Source: Streptomyces sannanensis
GTDB lineage: Bacteria; Actinomycetota; Actinomycetes; Streptomycetales; Streptomycetaceae
Direction of reading: 5' to 3'
Assembly: GCF_039536205.1 (NCBI RefSeq)
Contig: NZ_BAAAYL010000001.1
Span: 1,302,001 to 1,366,000 of the forward strand
DNA length: 64,000 nucleotides
A program made the translations under genes and the position numbers. The notes under the pieces are model-generated. The model was not told the DNA's origin and made no database searches. It was given only the letters and a program-made list of their open reading frames with translations. This document shows, one piece after another, positions 16,908 to 24,379 of the stretch. Numbering within the stretch: position 1 is the first letter of the stretch; the number at the start of each line of letters is the position of its first letter.

Positions 16908-17318
16908 ATGACCACAACTCCCGCCGCCACCGGCATCCCCGCTTACACCGAGTCCCTGCCTTGCAAGACCGCCAGCGCCAGACCCGCCCGACTGCTCGTA
17001 AGCACTGCTCTGCACGTCTGGGACCTCGGCGCCTTGGTCGAGGATGCGGAGTTGGTCGTGACGGAGCTCGTCGCCAACTCCGCCAGGCACAGCAAATGCC
17101 GCCTCCTGCGTGTGACGATCAGCCGCCTGTCCGGGGACCGTGTGCGAGTGGCCGTCATCGACCGGTCGAACGCCCTTCCCCAACCCAGAGCAGCCGGTGA
17201 AACCGACGAGGGCGGCCGCGGTCTGGTCGTCGTCGAGGCACTGTCCGATCGGTGGGGGACCGATATGTTGCGCTGGGGTAAGCGGGTCTGGGCGGAGTTG
17301 GCATCGCCGGACCGGTGA
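16908..17318 (+). CDS. RsbW-like HATPase (anti-sigma factor-type ATP-binding protein)
   Basis: About 136 residues of the HATPase_c_2 type. The N-box is AELVVTELVANSARHS, the G1-like box VAVIDRS, and the G2 box GGRGLVVVEALSDRWG, ending with the usual KRVWAEL. Streptomyces encode dozens of such small kinases; they bind sigma or anti-anti-sigma factors and may phosphorylate them. The ATG at 16908 (MTTTPAATGIPAYTE) fits family N-termini; an upstream in-frame GTG at 16857 would add 17 residues, and neither has a clear ribosome site. Divergent from the XRE/NUDIX pair, a frequent neighbourhood. Confidence 0.82.
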   Translation: MTTTPAATGIPAYTESLPCKTASARPARLLVSTALHVWDLGALVEDAELVVTELVANSARHSKCRLLRVTISRLSGDRVRVAVIDRSNALPQPRAAGETDEGGRGLVVVEALSDRWGTDMLRWGKRVWAELASPDR

Positions 17319-17868
17319 ATCTCACGCCCCGCCGATAGGCCAGGGTGCCCGGCAGCAGCCCCAGCCCGGTCGTGGTTGCCCACTCCGCATTGTCAGTGGT
17401 CGCGAGTGCCTTCCCTCGTACGACGGCGACAAGCCCCTCTCGGGAGTGGCGTCACGCGATCACGAAGGAGGCGCGCGAACTGGCTGCCAAAAACCCTGAA
17501 CGGGGCGGGCTGGCCGGCGGAAAGGCTGTCCCATCGGCCGTGGTAGGGGAGGCGGACCGTGCCGCCTGCGCCCTGGTAGCCCTTGTCCGCCCAGCAGGTG
17601 ATGCCGGCCTCAGCGAGAGCGTCGACGATGCCGTGCCAGAACGCGCATCCTGTGCCCAACTCCCCTGAGTCCGTGGTCCGCATCGCATGTTGCTCGCTCC
17701 GCGATGCGGCTAGGCTGCCGATCATGTACATCTCCGGGCCCCACTGACAGATCACTTCCCCGTTCCCCCGCCATGTCCTTGTGACAGGTGACGTGGGGCG
17801 GCGCGCCGATCTGTCATGTCCGTGCGTGCCCCGGCAGGGCCGCGGGCACGTCTGTCCCGGAGATCCCC
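17319..17868. other. spacer carrying an IS fragment
   Basis: No complete gene is seen in this 550-nt stretch between the HATPase and the MFS gene. It holds the IS5-family remnant listed separately (17510-17653). The remaining sequence lacks convincing open frames with ribosome sites. It is the right-hand border of the accessory segment that starts near 13370. Confidence 0.6.
17510..17653 (-). pseudogene. IS5-family transposase remnant
   Basis: On the minus strand the peptide HGIVDALAEAGITCWADKGY followed by QGAGGTVRLPYHGRW and LSAGQ matches the region around the second catalytic Asp (ADKGYQGA) of IS5-group DDE transposases common in Streptomyces. The frame then diverges: the expected AVNRxHAKIR and catalytic Glu part is missing, as are the N-terminal two thirds and any terminal inverted repeats. 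It is a dead fragment that marks past insertion activity. Confidence 0.75.
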
Positions 17869-19056
17869 ATGTCACGCCCCGACACGGGCAGTGCGTCCTA
17901 TCGTGCTGTCCTCGCAGTTCCTCATGCCCGCGGCCTGTTCGCCGCCGCGATGATCGCGCGGCTGTGTTACGGCCTGCTCGGCCTTCCGTTGCTGCTCGCC
18001 CTGCGCGACGGCACCGGCTCCTTCGCCGTCGCGGGTACGGCGACCGGCCTGTTCGGGCTGGTCAGCGCCCTGCTCGGACCCGCCAGGGCCCGGCTGGTCC
18101 AGCGCCGCCACTCCGCGCTCATGCTGCTGGCCGTCTGCTATGCGCTGTGCCTGTCCGCGCTGGCCGTCGCGTGCGCCGTCGGCGTACCGAGCCCGCTCGC
18201 CATCGGTCTTGCCGCACTGACCGGTCTGTTCCCGCCTCCGGTCGGGCCGTTGATGCGCACCCTGTGGGGCAAACTGGTCCCGGGCGAGGCGCAGCGGCAG
18301 TGCGCGCTGAGTCTGGATACGGCGGCGGAGTCCACTGTCTTCGCTGTCGGTCCCGTTCTCGGCGGGTTCCTGGTCGCCGTGTTCTCCGCTCCGGCGGTAC
18401 TGGCCGGGTGTGCCGCACTGGTGCTGACAGGCTTCGGCCTGTTGGCGACGGCGCTGCGTCGTACTCCTGTGAGCGTGCACTCCGCATCGCCCGCCGCCAC
18501 CGGTGGCGGCGGTCCTCTGCGCACGGCGGGCTTTCCGCCGTTGCTGCTGCTCGCGTGGGGGGTCGCGACCGCGCTGTCCGCGGCGGAGGTCGGGGTCGTC
18601 GCCGCATGGGGGACGATGACGGCCGGCGTGCTGACGGCACTGTTCGCGGTCGGTGGTGTCCTCGGCGGCCTGGTGTACGGCCGGGGCCAATGGCGCGGTG
18701 CGCTCGTCCGCCGACCGCTCGTACTGGCCGCGTGCTCGGCCGCCTGCTATGCGGTCCCCGCGCTGGTGTACGTCCCGCCGGCCGCGGGGGCGGCCCTGCT
18801 GCTTGCCGGTGCATGCACCGACATCCTCTTGATCACGGCGTACCAGCTGGTCGATGTCCTCGTTCCCGAGGACTCGCGCACCGAGGCCGGTGCCTGGCTC
18901 AACACCGCCTACAACCTGGGCTGGGCCATGGGGGCCGGTGCCGGGGGCGCCCTGGTCGACCGGTCCGGTCCTCCGGCGTCGTTCGCAGCCACCGCCGGGA
19001 TGGTCGCGCTGTGTGCCCTGGTCTGCGCCCTGCATGCACGACGGCGGCGGGCCTGA
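17869..19056 (+). CDS. MFS transporter
   Basis: 395-residue integral membrane protein with about twelve hydrophobic helices, arranged 6+6 around a loop at ~205-230 (SVHSASPAATGGGG). The N-terminal half has the MFS-like GLFGLVSALLGPARARLVQRR between TM2 and TM3. It would be a proton-driven exporter; the substrate is unknown. The ATG at 17869 follows GGAG; more upstream codons are poorly supported. Its TGA (19054-19056) abuts the convergent LysR stop with no gap. No linked regulator. Confidence 0.85.
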   Translation: MSRPDTGSASYRAVLAVPHARGLFAAAMIARLCYGLLGLPLLLALRDGTGSFAVAGTATGLFGLVSALLGPARARLVQRRHSALMLLAVCYALCLSALAVACAVGVPSPLAIGLAALTGLFPPPVGPLMRTLWGKLVPGEAQRQCALSLDTAAESTVFAVGPVLGGFLVAVFSAPAVLAGCAALVLTGFGLLATALRRTPVSVHSASPAATGGGGPLRTAGFPPLLLLAWGVATALSAAEVGVVAAWGTMTAGVLTALFAVGGVLGGLVYGRGQWRGALVRRPLVLAACSAACYAVPALVYVPPAAGAALLLAGACTDILLITAYQLVDVLVPEDSRTEAGAWLNTAYNLGWAMGAGAGGALVDRSGPPASFAATAGMVALCALVCALHARRRRA

Positions 19057-19986
19057 TCACCGGGTTGCGCGGCGGGTCAGCGACAGCAGGTCCCTCGCCG
19101 GGCCCGTGGGGCGGCGGGACGGAAGCCAGATCGCTCGCAGGTCGCGGCGGAGGCGGACGTCCTCGACCGGGATCCCGACCAGACGGCGGGACGACAGTTC
19201 CTCGCCGACCGCGAGTTCGCTCAGGACGCACGGGCCGGCGCCGCTGATGGCCGCCGCTTTGACCGCGGTCGTGGAGGCGAGTTCCAGCAGCGGGTCGGCG
19301 AGGCCGCCGTACGAGGCGAGTGCGGCGTCGAGGACCTGGCGGGTGCCGGAGCCTCGTTCGCGGAGGATCAGCGGGGTGGTGGCGAGTTCTGCGGCGCGCA
19401 GGGGCGCACGGCGCCGGGTCCAGGGGTGGGTGGGGGCGGCGACCACGACGAGGCTGTCATGGCCGATGACGGCGCCGGTCAGGCCGTCGGGGATGGAGAG
19501 GCCCTCCACGAAGCCGAGGTCGGCCTCGTCGGCGAGGAGGCGTTCCGCGACGGCGGCGGAGTTGCCGGCGAGGAGGGACACGGCCGTGCCGGGGCGCTGG
19601 CCGTGGAGTGCTATCAGCCAGCCCGGGAGCAGATACTCGGCGATGGTCATGCTGGCGGCCACCCGGAGCCGCGAGTCGCGCTGTCCGCGCAGGGCCTGTG
19701 TGCCCGCGTGGAAGGCCTCGGCGGCCTCGACGACGCGGCGGGCCCAGTCGGTGACGAGGGCACCTTCGTCGGTGAGCCGCGATCCGCGCGGGGAGCGGTC
19801 GACGAGGGAGAGGCCGAGCATCCGCTCCATGGAGCGGATGCGGCTGCTCGCGGCCGGCTGGGTGATGCCGAGTTCGCGCGCCGCGCGGCCCAGGCTGCCG
19901 TGGCGGGCCACGGCGAGCAGGAGTTCCAGCGCGCCGAGGTCCGGTACGCGGTGGGTGAGCGAGGCCCTCTCGCCGTCATTGGTCAT
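19057..19986 (-). CDS. LysR family transcriptional regulator
   Basis: 309 residues. N-terminal winged HTH (ALELLLAVARHGSLGRAARE, LGITQPAASSRIRSMERMLG) and a C-terminal two-lobed effector domain from about residue 90 (RLRVAASMTIAEYLLPGWL). It is divergent from the TDT transporter gene 70 nt away, so it most likely controls that exporter/importer and itself. The start ATG (19984-19986) lies inside a perfect inverted repeat, with no Shine-Dalgarno sequence in front, suggesting a leaderless, autoregulated gene. Effector unknown, probably the transported anion. Confidence 0.88.
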   Translation of the reverse strand: MTNDGERASLTHRVPDLGALELLLAVARHGSLGRAARELGITQPAASSRIRSMERMLGLSLVDRSPRGSRLTDEGALVTDWARRVVEAAEAFHAGTQALRGQRDSRLRVAASMTIAEYLLPGWLIALHGQRPGTAVSLLAGNSAAVAERLLADEADLGFVEGLSIPDGLTGAVIGHDSLVVVAAPTHPWTRRRAPLRAAELATTPLILRERGSGTRQVLDAALASYGGLADPLLELASTTAVKAAAISGAGPCVLSELAVGEELSSRRLVGIPVEDVRLRRDLRAIWLPSRRPTGPARDLLSLTRRATR

Positions 19987-20022
19987 AAAGCCAGTTTATG
20001 ACCTCATAGGGACAACGTCCCT
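19983..20022. promoter_or_regulatory. LysR/TDT divergent control region
   Basis: Two perfect inverted repeats sit in the 70-nt gap: TCATAAA/TTTATGA with a 5-nt centre (19983-20001), which has the T-N11-A form of LysR sites and covers the LysR start codon, and AGGGAC/GTCCCT with a 3-nt centre (20008-20022). Together they look like recognition and activation half-sites. Confidence 0.6.
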
Positions 20023-20056
20023 GGTGGGAGGCGCGGTAAGGCGGGAAGGTGCTTTC

Positions 20057-21181
20057 ATGGTCACCCTCACGGAGTCTCGCTCCCCTTCGTATGCCCCTTC
20101 GGATGTCCCTCGCCGGCAGGCCGTGCGGTACTTCGGCCCGAACTGGTACGCCACCGTCATGGGCACGGCGATCGTGGCGACCGCGGGTACGGCTCTCGGT
20201 GTGCCGGGCGTGCAGGCAGTGTGGGTGCTCTCCGTGCTGCTGCTGGCCGTGGTGGCGACCGCCCGCGCGGGCCACTGGCTGCACCACCGGGACCAGGCCC
20301 GGGCTCATCTGCTCGACCCGGCCGTCGCCCCGTTCTACGGGTGCCTGGCGATGGCCCTCCTCGCGGTCGGGGCGGCGACGCTCACGGCGGGCAGGGAGGT
20401 GATCGGCGAGAGCGCGGCGGTGGCTGTGGACGCGGTGCTGTTCACGGTGGGGACGCTGGTCGGGCTGGCCGTTGCCGTCGGGATCCCGTATCTGATGGTC
20501 GTACGGCATCAGGTGGAGCCCGGCAGCGCCTCGCCCGTGTGGCTGCTGGCGGTGGTGCCGCCGATGGTGTCCGCCGCGACCGGGCCGCTGCTCGTGCCGC
20601 ATCTGCCGGCCGGACAGATGCGGGAGACGCTGGTGCTGAGCTGCTACGGGATGTTCGGGGTCAGCCTGCTGGCCACTATGGTTATTCTGCCGTTGGTCTT
20701 CGCACGGCTGGTTCACTACGGCCCGCTGCCACTCGCGATGACGCCCACGCTCTTTCTCGTTCTCGGGCCGCTGGGGCAGTCGGTCACGGCGGTGAGCCAG
20801 CTGGCGGATGTCGCGCCCGAAGGGCCGTACACCGCGTTCGCCCTGGTCTACGGACTGCCCGTGATGGGGTTCGCGCTGTTCTGGCTGGTGCTCGCCGGCG
20901 CCATGGTGGTGCGGGCCCATCGCCGCGGGATGCCGTTCGCGATGACGTGGTGGGGGTTCACCTTCCCCGTCGGCACGTGCGTGACGGGGGCGGCCGGGCT
21001 GGGGCGGCACACCGGGCTGGTGGCCTTCGAATGGCTGGCGGATGCGCTGTTCGTACTGCTGGTGGCCGCCTGGGCGGTGGCCGGGGTGCGTACGCTGCGC
21101 GGACTGCTCAGCGGTGTGCTGCTCGCAGCGCCGCAGCCAGCGCCGCAGGCGCCTCGGCCAGCGACGGCCCGTACCAGGTGA
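20057..21181 (+). CDS. TDT-family (tellurite-resistance/dicarboxylate) transporter
   Basis: 374 residues with about ten transmembrane helices. YFGPNWYATVMGTAIVATA is the typical first helix of the TehA/Mae1/SLAC1-type fold, and later helices contain FTFPVGTCVTGAAGLG. Family members export or import anions, C4-dicarboxylates or sulfite, or confer tellurite tolerance; the substrate here is unknown. The ATG at 20057 is divergent from a LysR gene, the probable regulator. The last 74 nt overlap the 3' end of the convergent cobalamin-binding-like gene. Confidence 0.85.
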   Translation: MVTLTESRSPSYAPSDVPRRQAVRYFGPNWYATVMGTAIVATAGTALGVPGVQAVWVLSVLLLAVVATARAGHWLHHRDQARAHLLDPAVAPFYGCLAMALLAVGAATLTAGREVIGESAAVAVDAVLFTVGTLVGLAVAVGIPYLMVVRHQVEPGSASPVWLLAVVPPMVSAATGPLLVPHLPAGQMRETLVLSCYGMFGVSLLATMVILPLVFARLVHYGPLPLAMTPTLFLVLGPLGQSVTAVSQLADVAPEGPYTAFALVYGLPVMGFALFWLVLAGAMVVRAHRRGMPFAMTWWGFTFPVGTCVTGAAGLGRHTGLVAFEWLADALFVLLVAAWAVAGVRTLRGLLSGVLLAAPQPAPQAPRPATARTR

Positions 21182-21821
21182 GATGACGTCCGCTGACGAG
21201 CGCGGCGGGCATCCCCGGGAACGCCTCGGGCCCGTCGTCCGCGGTGAAGGCGTACGGCTCGTCGGGGAGCACGACCAGGTCCGCCCCGGAAGCGTTCAGC
21301 TCGTCGATCGGGATACGGGGGTAACGGTCGGCGTGCGCGTCGTAGAGATTGCGCACGCCCAGCCTGGCCAGCAGGTCACCGGCGAAGGTGTCGCGGCCGA
21401 GGACCATCCAGGGACGCCGCCAGATCGGCACCACGGCGCTCAGCCACTCGTACGGGACCACGGCGTCCCAGGCCGCCTCCGCCTCGTCGAGCCAGCGGGG
21501 GCGTGACACCCCGCACGCCTCGAGGGTCCGTTCCAGTTCCTGGAAGGCCTGCGGCAGGGTGCGCACCTCGGTGAGCAGCACCTCCAGTCCGGCGGCGCGC
21601 AGCGCGGCCAGGTCGGGCTCGCGGTTCTCCTCCTCATTGGCGACGACGAGGTCGGGGCGGAGCCGGCCGATCTTCTCGACGTCCGGGTTCTTGGTGCCTC
21701 TGATCCGTACGACGTCGAGGCCCCCCGGGTGGCTGCACCAGTCGGTGGCGCCGACCAGCAGACCCGGGGCACTGACGGCGATCGCCTCGGTGAGGGAGGG
21801 GACGAGCGAGACGACACGCAT
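21108..21821 (-). CDS. helical-backbone metal receptor / cobalamin-binding-like protein without signal peptide
   Basis: 237 residues of the BtuF/TroA-like fold: MRVVSLVPSLTEAIA at the N-terminus, then VGATDWCSHP, GTKNPDVEKIGRLRPDLVVAN (lobe 1), a long helix in the middle, and lobe 2 with WMVLGRDTFAGDLLARLG and DLVVLPDEPYAF. In contrast to transport binding proteins there is no signal sequence or lipobox, so it is probably cytoplasmic; its ligand (corrinoid, heme or a metal chelate) is unknown. The ATG overlaps the stop of the XRE-cupin gene by 1 nt (TGATG), so the pair is coupled. Confidence 0.8.
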   Translation of the reverse strand: MRVVSLVPSLTEAIAVSAPGLLVGATDWCSHPGGLDVVRIRGTKNPDVEKIGRLRPDLVVANEEENREPDLAALRAAGLEVLLTEVRTLPQAFQELERTLEACGVSRPRWLDEAEAAWDAVVPYEWLSAVVPIWRRPWMVLGRDTFAGDLLARLGVRNLYDAHADRYPRIPIDELNASGADLVVLPDEPYAFTADDGPEAFPGMPAALVSGRHLTWYGPSLAEAPAALAAALRAAHR

Positions 21822-22393
21822 CAGGACTCCGTGACTTCGACGTGGTCGGCGACGGCGACGACGAGGATGCGAGTGCCGGGCTCGGTGGCGCGCCAGCGGT
21901 GCCTTACTCCGCCGGACAGATACAGGGTGTCGCCGCGTTCCAGCCGGTACGCCCGGCCTTCGGCCTCCACCTCGGCGGTGCCGTCGGCGATGTACATCAG
22001 CTCGTCGTTGCGGTGCCGGTATTCGCGGCCCGCGTCGTGCTCGCCGGTGAATTCCAGGGCGTGCAGCTGGTGGTGGCCGTGCACGACGGGGCGCACCCGG
22101 GTGTCCGCGACGAGACCGGAATCGTCACCGGCCCGTACGACGTCGACGGTACGGGCCGCGTCGGCCGCCGCGAGCAGCTGCACCGCCGTGGTCTCCAGTG
22201 CGTCCGCGACCCGCTCGAGCGAGCGCATGCTGGGGCGGGCCCGCTCGTTCTCGATCTGGCTGAGGAACGGCACGGAGAGGCCACTGCGCGCGGCGACAGC
22301 TGCGAGTGTCAGGTCCAGGGCCCTGCGCCTTCTGCGGACAGCCGCGCCCACCCGAAGCGTGTCCTTCGAGTCCTTGTCGTCCATATCGCCCAT
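21821..22393 (-). CDS. XRE-cupin transcriptional regulator
   Basis: About 190 residues: HTH (VGAAVRRRRRALDLTLAAVA, RSGLSVPFLSQIENERARPS) plus a C-terminal cupin (HRNDELMYIADGTAEVEAEG, RGDTLYLSGGVRHRWRA). This family senses small ligands through the cupin barrel and often controls amino-acid, polyamine or metabolite genes. I prefer the ATG at 22393 (MGDMDDKD) because GGGAG lies 8 nt before; an ATG at 22417 would add 8 residues. It is the first gene of a unit with the metal-receptor-like gene. Confidence 0.8.
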   Translation of the reverse strand: MGDMDDKDSKDTLRVGAAVRRRRRALDLTLAAVAARSGLSVPFLSQIENERARPSMRSLERVADALETTAVQLLAAADAARTVDVVRAGDDSGLVADTRVRPVVHGHHQLHALEFTGEHDAGREYRHRNDELMYIADGTAEVEAEGRAYRLERGDTLYLSGGVRHRWRATEPGTRILVVAVADHVEVTES

Positions 22394-22504
22394 CACTCCC
22401 GCTCCCTCCCTCTGCATGCACCTTACGCAGCTTCGGCGAGCGGTTTCGCACGTATGTCACATGCGCTTCACATAAGCACTCCGGATTCGATTCCGCCTGT
22501 CGCC

Positions 22505-22521
22505 GTCGAACAAAGTTCGAC
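22505..22521. repeat. GTCGAAC inverted repeat
   Basis: GTCGAAC, 3-nt AAA centre, GTTCGAC, about 110 nt upstream of the XRE-cupin start and next to the terminator of the betaine-type transporter. It is a possible operator. The spacing is one base short of a LexA box. Confidence 0.35.
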
Positions 22522-22525
22522 AGAG

Positions 22526-22559
22526 CGTCGCCCCGCCGGTTCGTGCCGGCGGGGCGACG
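22526..22559. terminator. strong hairpin after the betaine-type transporter
   Basis: A perfect 14-bp stem (left arm 22526-22539, right arm 22546-22559) with a TTCGTG loop lies 18 nt downstream of the permease/binding-protein stop at 22577. The stem CGTCGCCCCGCCGG is very GC-rich; there is no U-run. It most likely ends transcription of the transporter operon. Confidence 0.75.
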
Positions 22560-22576
22560 GGGGTGTCACTGCGGGG

Positions 22577-24379
22577 TCAGCCGGTCGGGGTCAGCTTCTC
22601 GGCGAGACCCGGGTTCTCCTTGAGCCAGGCGCGGACCGCCTCCTGCTCCTTGCCCTTGCCGGTCTGCTGGATCTTCGCCTCGAGGCCGGTGAGCTGCTGC
22701 TCGCTCAGCTTGAAGGACTTGAGCCACTTCGCGACCTCGGGGTTGTCCTCGGCGAAGCCCTTGCGAGTCAGGGTGTGCACGCCGTCTCCCTTGCCCCAGG
22801 TGCCCTTCGGGTCCTTGAGCTTCTTCAGGTCGTAGTCGCTGTACGCCCAGTGCGGCGACCAGAGCGTGACGACGATCGGCTCCTTCTTGGCGTACGCGCG
22901 CTTCAGCTCGGCCAGCATGCCGGGCGTGGAGCCGTCGACGACCTGGTACTCCTTGTCGAGGCCGTACGCGGGCAGGACCTTGTCCTTGAGCAGCCCCATC
23001 ATGCCCGCACTGGGCTCGATGCCGATGATCCGCCCCTTGAACTGGTCCGACTTGCCCTTGAGGTCGTCGAGGGAGTCGATTCCCTTCATGTACGAGGGGA
23101 CGGCCAGCTCCAGCGAGGTGGGCCCGTACCAGGCGCCCATGTCCTCGAGCTCGTTCCGGTACTTCGCCCAGTAGTTGGCATGGGTGACCGGCAGCCAGGC
23201 GTCGGTCTGGAAGTCGATCTGTCCGCCGGCCATGCCGGTGTACAGCGCCCCGGCCTCGTACTGCTTGGCGTCGACCTCGTAGCCGTGTTCTTCCAGCAGT
23301 TCCTTCCACAGGAAGGTGGAGGCGACACCCTCGTCCCAGGGGATGTAGCCCAGGGAGATCTTCTTGCCGTTGCCGGTGCCGGTCCCGGCCACCGCGGTCC
23401 CGGAGGTGGTCCCGCCGAACATGCCCATGCCGCCGGCGATCAGCGACAGGACGACGATGCCGGCGACCGCGAAGGCGGGGCGGGGACGGTGGTTCCGGAT
23501 GCGGAGGCGGCCGCCGGCCGCGGCCCTGGCCTTGGCGAGGGCCCGGCGGCCCAGCGGGGAGACCTGGCGGCCGAGGGCACCGGTCATCCGGTCCAGGTAC
23601 ATGGCCAGGATGACGATGGAGACGCCCGCCTCGAAGCCGAGGCCGATGTCGACGTTGCCGATGGCGCGGTAGACCGCGCCGCCCAGACCGCCGCCGCCGA
23701 CCATGCCGGCGATGACGACCATCGACAGGCCCAGCATGATGACCTGGTTGATGCCCGCCATGAGGGTGGGCAGGGCGAGCGGGAGCTGCACCCGCAGCAG
23801 GGTGTCGCGGGGCGTGGTGCCGAATGCCTCGGCGGCCTCGACGAGTTCGCCGTCGACCTGGCGGATGCCGAGCTCGGTCATCCGTACGCCCGGAGCCAGC
23901 GCGAAGACGATGGTGGCGATGATGCCGGGGACGACACCGACGCCGAAGAAGATGATGCCGGGGATCAGATAGACCATCGCCGGCATGGTCTGCATGAAGT
24001 CCAGCACGGGACGGACGACCGCGCTGACCGTCTTGGACCGCGACGACCAGATGCCGAGCGGCACGGCCAGCGCCAGGGTGACCACGGTCGCGACGAGCAC
24101 CAGCGACAGGGTGCCCATGGCCTCGTCCCACAGCTCGACCGAGTCGACGAGCGCGAATCCGGCGAAGGCGAGGACGCCGGCGAGCAGGCCCCGCAGCCAC
24201 CATGCGGCGACGGCGAGGATGCCCGCGAGGAGCAGCGGCGCGGGGGCGGAGAGCACCGCGTCGACCGCGTCGTACATGCCGGTGACAAGGGCGCTGATCG
24301 CGTCGAACAGCCAGGAGAGGTGGCTCTGGAGGAAGCCGACTGCGCTGTCGACCCAGTCGCCGAGCGGGATCCTAGGCAT
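22577..24379 (-). CDS. glycine betaine/choline-type ABC permease fused to its substrate-binding domain
   Basis: 600 residues. The first ~285 form an OpuAB/ProW-type permease with about seven membrane helices; the ATPase-coupling stretch is ELVEAAEAFGTTPRDTLLRV. After a basic cytosolic stretch and one more helix (AFAVAGIVVLSLIAGGMGMF, ~320) comes an external OpuAC domain from about residue 345 (ISLGYIPWDEGVAST) to the end, with Trp-containing segments (TDAWLPVTHANYW, VVTLWSPHWAYSDYD) that fit the Trp box for quaternary amines. Binding protein and permease in one chain is the OpuABC-like layout. Overlaps the ATPase gene by 8 nt. Function: probable osmoprotectant or choline uptake. Confidence 0.9.
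   Translation of the reverse strand: MPRIPLGDWVDSAVGFLQSHLSWLFDAISALVTGMYDAVDAVLSAPAPLLLAGILAVAAWWLRGLLAGVLAFAGFALVDSVELWDEAMGTLSLVLVATVVTLALAVPLGIWSSRSKTVSAVVRPVLDFMQTMPAMVYLIPGIIFFGVGVVPGIIATIVFALAPGVRMTELGIRQVDGELVEAAEAFGTTPRDTLLRVQLPLALPTLMAGINQVIMLGLSMVVIAGMVGGGGLGGAVYRAIGNVDIGLGFEAGVSIVILAMYLDRMTGALGRQVSPLGRRALAKARAAAGGRLRIRNHRPRPAFAVAGIVVLSLIAGGMGMFGGTTSGTAVAGTGTGNGKKISLGYIPWDEGVASTFLWKELLEEHGYEVDAKQYEAGALYTGMAGGQIDFQTDAWLPVTHANYWAKYRNELEDMGAWYGPTSLELAVPSYMKGIDSLDDLKGKSDQFKGRIIGIEPSAGMMGLLKDKVLPAYGLDKEYQVVDGSTPGMLAELKRAYAKKEPIVVTLWSPHWAYSDYDLKKLKDPKGTWGKGDGVHTLTRKGFAEDNPEVAKWLKSFKLSEQQLTGLEAKIQQTGKGKEQEAVRAWLKENPGLAEKLTPTG

Noticed and set aside
21108..22393. Cobalamin riboswitch controlling the BtuF-like gene
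   Set aside because: The gene is translationally coupled to the XRE-cupin gene and no B12-box-like sequence was seen in the upstream gap.
22505..22521. LexA box
   Set aside because: GTCGAAC-AAA-GTTCGAC has a 3-nt centre, whereas the actinobacterial SOS box needs 4 nt between TCGAAC and GTTCGA; no DNA-repair gene follows.
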